A program made the translations under genes and the position numbers. Shown one piece after another: positions 40,401-48,011 of a stretch of 64,000 nt of DNA; positions within the stretch are counted from its first letter, which is position 1; every line of letters starts with the position of its first letter. The DNA comes from Halosaccharopolyspora lacisalsi (GTDB taxonomy: Bacteria > Actinomycetota > Actinomycetes > Mycobacteriales > Pseudonocardiaceae). The stretch is from assembly GCF_014137975.1 (NCBI RefSeq), contig NZ_JACGWZ010000003.1:275501-339500 (forward strand), written 5' to 3'. The notes beneath the pieces were generated by a model. It was given only the letters and a program-made list of their open reading frames with translations. It had not been told where the DNA came from and did not search any database.

Positions 40401-42453
40401 TGACGCCTTCGCCTCGGGCGGTTCCGTCGGTTACGACCACAAGGAAATGGGCATCACGGCCAAGGGGGCGTGGGAAAGCGTCCGGCGGCACTTCCGCGAG
40501 CTCGGCACGAACACCCAGCGGGAGGAATTCACCGTCGTGGGCGTGGGTGACATGGGTGGTGACGTGTTCGGCAACGGCATGCTGTTGTCCGAGCACATCA
40601 GGCTCGTCGCCGCGTTCAACCACATGCACGTGTTCATCGACCCCGATCCGGACGCGGCGAGCTCGTTCGCCGAGCGCAGGCGACTGTTCGACATGCCCCG
40701 CTCGACCTGGGACGACTACGACCGCGACGTGATCAGCGAAGGGGGCGGTGTCTGGTCCCGCTCACTGAAGTCGATCAACCTGAACCCGGCGATCCGCCGG
40801 GCACTGGGCATCGCGGAAGAGGTCGAGCGGCTCTCCCCCGCCGAGCTGATCAGGGCGATCCTGTGCGCTCCGGTGGACTTGCTGTGGAACGGCGGTATCG
40901 GGACCTACGTCAAGTCCAGCGAGCAGAGCCACGCCGAAGTGGGCGACAAGGCCAACGACTCGGTACGCGTGGACGGCAACGCCTTGCGGGCGCGGGTCGT
41001 CGGCGAGGGCGGCAACCTCGGCCTGACCCAGCTCGGGCGGATCGAGTTCGCGCGGGCAGGCGGCAAGGTCAACACCGACGCGCTGGACAACTCCGCGGGT
41101 GTGGACTGCTCCGACCACGAGGTCAACATCAAGGTGCTGCTCGATCACCTGGTCGCGCGAGGCCGGTTGGACGGCGTCCAGCGCAACGAGCTGCTGCCGG
41201 AGATGACCGACGAGGTCGCCGAGCTGGTGCTGGCCGACAACTACCGGCAGAACGCCGTGCTCGGTATTTCCCGGTCCCACGCGGCGGCGATGGTCTCGGT
41301 CCACGCGCGCCAGGTCACCGACCTGGAAAAGCGCACCGGGCTCGACCGCGAACTGGAGGCGCTGCCCAGTTCCGAGCAGTTCCGGGAACTGTTCAAGGAG
41401 GGGCGGGGACTGAGCTCGCCGGAGCTGGCCACCCTGATGGCGCACGTCAAGCTCGCCCTGAAGAACGAGGTGCTGGACAGCGATCTGCCCGATGCCGACG
41501 CCTTCGCCCGGCGGCTGCCGGACTACTTCCCGAAGCCACTGCGCGACCGCTACGCCGACGCCATCCCGGAACACCCCCTGCGGCGGCAGATCACCACGAC
41601 CCTGCTGGTCAACGAGGTGGTCGACGGCGCGGGGATCTCCTACGCCTATCGGCTCTCGGAGGAGATGAGTGCCGACGCCACCGACGCCGTGCGTGCCTAC
41701 GCCGTCGTGACCAGGGTCTACGACCTGCCCGATCTGTGGCGGCAGATCGAGGACCTGGAAACGGTGGTCGACAGTTCCGTGGCCGACGAGATGGTGCTGG
41801 CGACCCGACGGCTGCTCGACCGGGCCTCCCGTTGGCTGCTGTCGAACCGGCCGCAACCACTGGCGATCGGCGCCGAGATCAATCGTTTCCGGCCGGTGGT
41901 CGCCGAGCTCTCCGATTCGGTGCCGGGACTGCTGCGGGGGCGCGCGGCCGAGGCGGCCGCGGAGCGGACCGAGAAGCTGGTCGCCGCGGGAGTGCCACCG
42001 GCCCTGGCCAGGCGCGTCGGTGCCTTCCTGGACACCTTCGCGGTGCTGGACATCACCGAGATCGCCGAGCTGGCCGGGCGCGATGCCGGGATCAGCGCCG
42101 AACGCAGCCCTTCGGAGACGGCCGAGTTGTACTACGCGCTGTACGAACACCTCGACATCGAGCGGATGCTGACGTCGGTGAGTGCGCTGGAACGCGGCAA
42201 CAGGTGGCACTCGCTGGCCCGGCTGGCGCTGCGGGACGATTTCTACGCTTCGCTTCGTGCGATCACCATCGACGTGCTGCGCGGCAGTGACCCGGGGGAC
42301 AGCGCCGACGACAAGATCGCGGAGTGGGAGTGGGCCAACGCCTCCCGCCTCAGCCGTGCGCGATCCTCGCTGGATGAGATCAAGCGCTCCGGGCGGCTGG
42401 ATTTGGCGACGCTGTCAGTGGCGACCAGGCAACTGCGCAGCATGGTTCGATGA
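37486..42453 (+). CDS. gdh: NAD-specific glutamate dehydrogenase, large (L-GDH180-type)
   Basis: 1655 residues, the size of the 180-kDa NAD-GDH family. The N-terminal 700 residues are the regulatory ACT-like region. The catalytic part starts around 790: [22 protein letters not shown], then [19 protein letters not shown] (substrate Lys) and the dinucleotide loop [15 protein letters not shown]. It converts glutamate and NAD to 2-oxoglutarate and ammonium. Its C-terminal helical domain completes the protein. ATG 37486. It stands as a single transcription unit behind a 142-bp gap. Confidence 0.97.
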   Translation: [1655 protein letters not shown]

Positions 42454-42681
42454 AGGATTCTTTCGGACGGCTCGTGTGAGGGGCTGGGTGGGAACCTCAG
42501 CCGGGGCCTCGCTGCGGGATCTGACACATCGAGTAGTCACTGTGCCACGTGTCAGCTGTCCTGGCGAGGCCCTCGCCTGAGGATCCCGGCGGGTCGAGCT
42601 GCGTGCGTGGAAACAAGCGGCTCCGCCGCTTTCGAGGAATGAGTCCTGAGACTCGTGCGACGAGGAGAGGGAAGGAATCCG

Positions 42682-43125
42682 GTGAGCGCTTTCATCGCCG
42701 AGGTGGCTCTGCGCTGGTCCGACATGGATGCGTTCGGCCACGTCAACCACGCCAGGACCATCACGTTGCTGGAGGAGGCCCGTGCGGGCCTGCTGTTCAC
42801 CGAGGCGGGACACCGTGGGCTGGAAGGCATGGCCGAGGGCATGGTCGTGGCCAGGGTCGTGATCGACTACCACGCACCACTGGTGTACGAGGCGGGATCG
42901 CTCCAGGTGCGCATGTCGGTGCGCGACCTGCGGGCCGCCTCCTTCCTGATCGACTACACCGCTTCGGCCTGGGGATCGGCCTCGGTGGCCACGGCTGAGA
43001 CACTGATGGTGCCTTACGACCTGGCGGCGGGACGTCCCCGGCGGCTCACCGCCGCGGAGCGGGACTTCCTCGCCGAGTGGCAGGTCGCTGTCGAACTGGC
43101 GGACAAGGAGCCCACCGGTGCCTGA
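42682..43125 (+). CDS. Acyl-CoA thioesterase, hotdog fold (4HBT-like)
   Basis: 147 residues: EVALRWSDMDAFGHVNHARTITLLEEARAGLLF is the classic start of 4-hydroxybenzoyl-CoA thioesterase-like proteins, with the catalytic Asp in DMDAFGHVN. VVARVVIDYHAPLVYEAGSLQVRM follows. It hydrolyses an acyl-CoA, substrate unknown. GTG 42682 follows GGAAGG. It overlaps the next gene by 8 bp, suggesting cotranslation. Confidence 0.92.
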   Translation: MSAFIAEVALRWSDMDAFGHVNHARTITLLEEARAGLLFTEAGHRGLEGMAEGMVVARVVIDYHAPLVYEAGSLQVRMSVRDLRAASFLIDYTASAWGSASVATAETLMVPYDLAAGRPRRLTAAERDFLAEWQVAVELADKEPTGA

Positions 43126-43759
43126 ATTGCGGATACCTCGTTCCGCGGATCGTGACGATCTCGGAGCGTTCGTCGCCCGCGCTGTGCGGATGGACGAGCA
43201 GGCGGCGATCCGCCTGCGTGGACGCGGTGACACCGGTCTTCTCGACGCGTGGTCGGCCACCCCTTTCGACGCGTTGTGCACCCGCTCGGTGGCGGGGGAG
43301 GTCGAACCGGGGGACCTGACCGCCTCGGGCAACGAGCTGCTGGCGACACTGACCGTGGCAGGGGGCGCGACCATGGACCCCGGGCCGTCCCGGGACCTGC
43401 TGTGGCGTTCCGAACTACCACCGGACCGGGGCTGGCACCGCGTCGACGACCTGCCCGCGAAGCTGGTGGGGGAGGTGGCCGAACAGGGTGTCGGTGTGGC
43501 TCGGGACAACGTCGGCCCGAAGGGCACCCCACCCGCTTCGTTGATGGACCAGGAAGTGTTCACCGTCAGCGGATCGGGGTTCGAGATCAAGGTGCCGCTG
43601 CGCTGCTTGTTCGTGCTCTCGGGAATGGGATTCCTGGTGAGTGATCCCACGGAGGACGAGGTGGTGCGGGTCAGCGCCACGGACTCGTGGCTGCGGCTGG
43701 ACTCCCGCTTCGGTGCGGTCCTGCGCCGCCGCTACGCTCTGCTCCCGCTGCTGATGTGA
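43118..43759 (+). CDS. Conserved hypothetical protein
   Basis: 213 residues, soluble, mixed alpha/beta, beginning LRIPRSADRDDLGAFVARAVRMDEQAAIRLRGRG. GTG 43118 overlaps the thioesterase stop. I recognise this pair as a frequent actinomycete neighbourhood, but the protein has no named domain that I can identify. A role linked to the thioesterase is possible. Confidence 0.8.
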   Translation: MPELRIPRSADRDDLGAFVARAVRMDEQAAIRLRGRGDTGLLDAWSATPFDALCTRSVAGEVEPGDLTASGNELLATLTVAGGATMDPGPSRDLLWRSELPPDRGWHRVDDLPAKLVGEVAEQGVGVARDNVGPKGTPPASLMDQEVFTVSGSGFEIKVPLRCLFVLSGMGFLVSDPTEDEVVRVSATDSWLRLDSRFGAVLRRRYALLPLLM

Positions 43760-43789
43760 GTCCCCGCCGCTCGGTCCGCGAAGCCTCGG

Positions 43790-45109
43790 TCAACCTCGGT
43801 TGCCGGAGTGCTTGGCGGACTGGGCGGTCAGCGCCGCCTGCGGATCGGAGAGCCAGCGGATCGACTCGCTGATGGCCGCCTCCAGCGGGCCGCGTCGGAA
43901 CTTCAGCTGCCAGGCTGTGGCGAAGACGAGGGAGCCGATCAGGAAGACCTCGGGCATGTAGGCGTTGACCCATGCGATGAACCCGGTGGGCAGCTCCCCG
44001 TCAGCGGGGAACGCGGGGAGGCCGGGGACGTCCTCGGCTCCCGGCGGCATCGTGGCGAGTTCGGCCAGCGAGGCTTCGACACCGTGCAGCGGCCAGCCGC
44101 CGACCACCACTTGCCAGGCCAGGACCAGCGCGTGCACGGTGTACAGGGTCAGGGCCATGGAACCCGCTGCCACCAGGGGGAACAGCAGCCGGCCCAGTCG
44201 GTCGGCCACTTCCAGGCACCCCGCCAGCACGAGCAGGGACACTCCGAACGCCCCGAACAGCTCGAAGCTCGTCCCCGTGTGCGCCATCGAGGACAGCAGC
44301 GTTTCCGGCTGGTCCACCGAGACGGGGCCCCTGAACACCGCGTCGGGCGATCCGCCGAGAGCGCGCAACAACCGGTCCGAGACGGTGTAGCTCAGGAACG
44401 CGATCAGAGCTCCACAGGCGGCCATGTAAGCCCGCAACCCCGTCGCGCGCAGGTCCATCCGTCCCACCGCCATTCCCGCGAGCACGAGAGCGAAGTAGGA
44501 CATGGCCGGGTAGAACCCCAGCAGCAGGGTGTCCAGCAGTCCTATTTCGGCGAGCCGGTGGCCGGGGTCGAGCATGTCGACGACCGTCGTCACGGTCGAC
44601 AGCGGGCTGTTCGGCGTCAGCCACGTGCGCAGCAGGAAGGCGACCTGCGGACCGAGTGCTCCCACGGTCGCGGCGGAGATCAGCAGTCCCCGTGGGCGCA
44701 TCCCGATGAACGGCAGGGACAGCATGAAGTACGTGCCGTAGAAGGGGATGATGACCGTGAGCAGAAACCCGGTCGCGTCGGTGGCTTTGACCAGCGCGAG
44801 TCCCAGCACGATCATCAGCACCGCACGGATCGCGATCCGCTTGCGAGCCTCGTGAAGGTCCGCCCCCGTCGGTATTCGCCGCCGTCCGGACATCATCGAG
44901 AGTGAGACCCCGGCCAGGAAGGTGAACAGGCCCGTGGCGCGACCGCTGGAAATCTCGAAGACACGCGCGGTGAGCTCGTCACCGGCGAACGGCACACCGA
45001 AGTGAACGCAGAACATCCCGAGTACGGCGAGAAAACGGGCGAGGTCGATGCCGATCAGGCGTCCTGGCCGTTTGGCGGAAGCCTGCTCGGCCGAGGTTGA
45101 CGCGGTCAT
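43790..45109 (-). CDS. DUF418/heparan-alpha-glucosaminide-acetyltransferase-like membrane protein
   Basis: 439 residues with about 10 membrane helices. The start GRLIGIDLARFLAVLGMFCVHFG and SGRATGLFTFLAGVSLSMMSGRR are typical of the DUF1624/DUF418 acyltransferase superfamily. The C-terminal helices (ALTLYTVHALVLAWQVVVGGW) match the DUF418 part. It may move an acyl group to a periplasmic or cell-wall sugar; substrate unknown. ATG 45109. Confidence 0.85.
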   Translation of the reverse strand: MTASTSAEQASAKRPGRLIGIDLARFLAVLGMFCVHFGVPFAGDELTARVFEISSGRATGLFTFLAGVSLSMMSGRRRIPTGADLHEARKRIAIRAVLMIVLGLALVKATDATGFLLTVIIPFYGTYFMLSLPFIGMRPRGLLISAATVGALGPQVAFLLRTWLTPNSPLSTVTTVVDMLDPGHRLAEIGLLDTLLLGFYPAMSYFALVLAGMAVGRMDLRATGLRAYMAACGALIAFLSYTVSDRLLRALGGSPDAVFRGPVSVDQPETLLSSMAHTGTSFELFGAFGVSLLVLAGCLEVADRLGRLLFPLVAAGSMALTLYTVHALVLAWQVVVGGWPLHGVEASLAELATMPPGAEDVPGLPAFPADGELPTGFIAWVNAYMPEVFLIGSLVFATAWQLKFRRGPLEAAISESIRWLSDPQAALTAQSAKHSGNRG

Positions 45110-45201
45110 GGATTCCCGGCGGGTCGGATGGTCGAGACGTGAATCAATTTACCTGTGGCTTCCTCGTCACGTCGGGGAAACCACCCGGAAAGAGGAATGG
45201 A

Positions 45202-46398
45202 TCACACCAACCAGGCAGCCGTGTCGGGGGGCAGGTGCTCCTGCATCAGCGGACCGCTGGAAAGCAGCACCTCGCCCGGTGGCAACGGCACCGGTTCTTC
45301 GGAGGTGTTCACCGCGCAGACGAGAGAGCCTCCACGCCGGAAGGCGAAGCACCCGGCGGGTGCTCCGTACCACTCGACGGTGTCCCCCTCGGCGTGCGTT
45401 CGTCTCGCTTCGAGAGCCTCGCGGTACAGCGACAGGGTCGAGACCGGATCCTCCAACTGGGCTTCCACGGTCAACCGTGCCCACTGCTCGGTCAACAGTG
45501 GCGGTACGGTCGCCGCCTCCCAGGGCATCGGCACCCGGGTGGAGAGCGGGTTGTCGGGGAGCGCGAGCTCCTCGCCGCTGTCGACGCGGACAGCACCGGG
45601 CAACGCCAGCGTGACCAGGGCCATCGCACGTGCACGTGCCGTGCCCTTGTCGCCTCCTCCGTGGTGCGTCACCTGGCGTGGACGTCCGTGGTCCGCCGTC
45701 ATCCAAGTGGGGCGGGTTCCCAACGACTCCGCCTCCGCGAGACCGTGACTGATGACCTCGCGCAGCTTTTCCGCGTCGAAGGTGACGTCAGCCATCCCCG
45801 GGTGAAACTCGAGGTGCCACCCCCCGGAACGGTCCTTTTCGGCCAGCGCGGCCACCACCCGCTCCGGGTACTCCTCGACCGTGGAACGAATCAGGTCGCT
45901 GATCTCGGTCACGGCGTCCGCCGCCGGCATGCTCTCCTCAGGAGCGCTGTGGGAGGCCGTGGGTGTGATGCGGACCCCGTCGGCACCCCGCTCCATCCAG
46001 AACCGCAGCGTCTCGGCGAGCTCCTCCCGCGAGCGCGCCTGCCGGAGCTCGGCGATGTCGACGCCCACGTCGATCATCAGCCGCAGGTCGCAGTCGTGCG
46101 CCTCCTCCGCGAGGAACTCGAACGATTCGAGTACCGCTCCCGCCTCGTGCGGGTCGGTCACTGACGGGCCGGCACCGGTCATCGGCACCGAGGTCAACCA
46201 GAGAGCGTCGACACCCAGCAGCTCCAGGTATCCCAGTCTCTCGCGTACTCCGTCGAGATCACCGACGCCGTCCCCGTCGGAGTCGGCGAACCACCGCAGG
46301 TCGGCCTCGTAGAAAATCGCGTCCCGCCACCACGAAGGCGCCTCGGAGCGCGGGAGGTGATTGTCAGGGGAGCGGCGCACGATGTCCCATCCTGCCAT
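45202..46398 (-). CDS. GH13 alpha-amylase-family protein with degenerate active site
   Basis: 398 residues, start WWRDAIFYEADLRWFADSDGDGVGDLDGVRERLGYLELLGVDALWLTSV, the signature of trehalose synthase/oligo-glucosidase-like GH13 enzymes. The strand-4 motif, normally G-x-DGFRID with the Asp nucleophile, reads GADGVRITPT, so the nucleophile is lost. The NHD motif at the end of the barrel is also altered (TADHGRPRQ). A C-terminal beta domain (FAFRRGGSLVCAVNTSE) is present. It is shorter than active homologues (about 530 residues). Probably a non-catalytic or altered-function paralogue. Followed by glbO on the same strand. Confidence 0.82.
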   Translation of the reverse strand: MAGWDIVRRSPDNHLPRSEAPSWWRDAIFYEADLRWFADSDGDGVGDLDGVRERLGYLELLGVDALWLTSVPMTGAGPSVTDPHEAGAVLESFEFLAEEAHDCDLRLMIDVGVDIAELRQARSREELAETLRFWMERGADGVRITPTASHSAPEESMPAADAVTEISDLIRSTVEEYPERVVAALAEKDRSGGWHLEFHPGMADVTFDAEKLREVISHGLAEAESLGTRPTWMTADHGRPRQVTHHGGGDKGTARARAMALVTLALPGAVRVDSGEELALPDNPLSTRVPMPWEAATVPPLLTEQWARLTVEAQLEDPVSTLSLYREALEARRTHAEGDTVEWYGAPAGCFAFRRGGSLVCAVNTSEEPVPLPPGEVLLSSGPLMQEHLPPDTAAWLV

Positions 46399-46456
46399 CG
46401 GTCGTTCGCCCCCGGTGGGGGCGGAGTCGGATACCTTCCTGGGCTGCTGTTCCGGA

Positions 46457-46840
46457 TCAGAACCAGGAGTTCACCATGCCGTGTGCGGCCATCTCCATGT
46501 ACTGCCACAGCTGGTCGCGGTGCTCGGGGGCGAGCTCGGCCTCGTCCACCGCGATGCGCATGCAGCGCAGCCAGGCGTCCCGCTCGGTCAGGCCGATCTT
46601 GAACGGCGCGTGCCTCATTCGCAGGCGGGGGTGGCCGCGTTCCTCGGAGTAGGTGCGCGGGCCGCCCCAGTACTGCATCAGGAACAGCCGCAGACGTTCC
46701 TCCGCGCCGCTGAGATCCTCCTCGGGATAGAGCGGGCGCAGCAGCTCGTCCTTGGCCACCTCTTCGTAGAACCGGGCCACGATGAAGCGGAAGGTGGGCT
46801 CGCCGCCTACCTGTTCGTAGAAGGTTCCGGGCGTGCTCAC
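46457..46840 (-). CDS. glbO: Truncated haemoglobin, group II (GlbO-like)
   Basis: 127 residues: [44 protein letters not shown] and [13 protein letters not shown]. The proximal His is in LRMRHAPF, and Trp/Tyr residues typical of group II distal pockets (QYWGGPRTY) are present. It binds oxygen or NO. ATG 46840. It is 22 bp from the MscS-like gene upstream and 58 bp from the GH13-like gene. Confidence 0.95.
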   Translation of the reverse strand: MSTPGTFYEQVGGEPTFRFIVARFYEEVAKDELLRPLYPEEDLSGAEERLRLFLMQYWGGPRTYSEERGHPRLRMRHAPFKIGLTERDAWLRCMRIAVDEAELAPEHRDQLWQYMEMAAHGMVNSWF

Positions 46841-46862
46841 ACGTTCTCCCTACGGAGTGCTT

Positions 46863-47840
46863 TCAGGACTGGTGGTTCTCCGAGTTTGGCATCAGGCGCC
46901 CCGCTGGGTAAGGGGGCTTGATGCTCTCGACGTCGTAGGCACGCTTGATCTCGGCGCGCAGTTTGCGTTGCACCGACCACTGCTGTCCGGGGCGGACCTT
47001 GGCCGTCAGCCGCAGGGTGATCGTATCGGAAGTGATCTGGTTGATTCCGAGCATTTCGGGTTCCTCCAGGACGTCCGAGGACAGCGGTTCGCGGCAGGCG
47101 GCTTCGGTGGCGACGGTGCCCGCGACCTCCTGAGCCTTCTTCACGTCGCTGCTGTGGGCGACCGGCAGGTCGACCACGGCCACCGCGTAGCCCTGGCTGG
47201 AGTTGCCCACGCGGAGGATCTCCCCGTTGCGGACGTACCAGACCGTACCGTTGACGTCGCGCAGCGTCGTCACGCGCAGGCCCACCGTCTCCACGGTGCC
47301 GGTGGCTTCGCCGAGGTCCACCCAGTCCCCGACGCCGTACTGGTCCTCGATCATCATGAAGACACCGGAGAGGAAGTCGCGTACCAGGTTCTGCGCGCCG
47401 AAACCGAGGGCGACACCGACGATACCGGCCGAGGCGATCAGCGGACCCAGGTCGATGCCCAGCACCTTGAGCGCGTAGATCAGGGCGAAACCGAAGACGA
47501 CGAACGAGGCCAGGGATTTCAGCACGGAACCGATCGTGCGCGCACGCTGACTGCGCCGCTCGGCCAGCGTCTCCCCGGCGAGGGCCTCGCCGCGCTGTTC
47601 CCGCAGGGGCTGTAGCAGCTTCGGGGGTTTGCCGTTGGTCTGGGACAGTCGGCCGATGGTCCGGTGCGCCAGCCAGCGCACCACCAGTGCCACGGTCACG
47701 ATCAGGAGGATCTGCAGCGGCTTGGCGATCAGCATGTCCGCGTACTTCGCCAGCCACGGATTCTCGGACCACTGGAAGACCGTGTTACACCAGGTGTCGA
47801 CCTCGTTGACGCACTTGGGCTCGGATAACGCTTCGATCAT
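46863..47840 (-). CDS. Mechanosensitive ion channel, MscS family
   Basis: 325 residues. Membrane helices at about residues 38-58 and 110-140 precede the pore-lining helix IASAGIVGVALGFGAQNLVRDFLSGVFM. A beta domain follows (YGVGDWVDLGEATGTVETVGLRVTTLRDVNGTVWYVRNGEI). Channels of this type open on hypo-osmotic shock to release solutes. ATG 47840. It is in the same orientation as glbO and probably cotranscribed. Confidence 0.95.
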   Translation of the reverse strand: MIEALSEPKCVNEVDTWCNTVFQWSENPWLAKYADMLIAKPLQILLIVTVALVVRWLAHRTIGRLSQTNGKPPKLLQPLREQRGEALAGETLAERRSQRARTIGSVLKSLASFVVFGFALIYALKVLGIDLGPLIASAGIVGVALGFGAQNLVRDFLSGVFMMIEDQYGVGDWVDLGEATGTVETVGLRVTTLRDVNGTVWYVRNGEILRVGNSSQGYAVAVVDLPVAHSSDVKKAQEVAGTVATEAACREPLSSDVLEEPEMLGINQITSDTITLRLTAKVRPGQQWSVQRKLRAEIKRAYDVESIKPPYPAGRLMPNSENHQS

Positions 47841-48011
47841 GGTTCGGGGGCTCCATGGTGATGTTTCGCAGGGGGCGACGCTCCGCTCGCGACTCGCAGG
47901 GCGTGCCGGCCCACGCTCGGGGGAGGTGCTTCGTGAACGCCCCGCCGTTCACGACGCATCGCGACGATCTTCGAATCGCCACGTCAGCCGGCCTCGGGGG
48001 CGGGAGGCGTC

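Noticed and set aside
37717-40629. A 970-codon frame antisense to gdh
   Set aside because: Antisense shadow of a gene with unmistakable family motifs; no ribosome-binding site or domain.
43805-43825. A fifth copy of the leader-loop motif (GAGTGCTTGGCGGAC)
   Set aside because: Only part of the loop matches, it has no flanking stem and lies in the 3' end of a backbone membrane protein gene.
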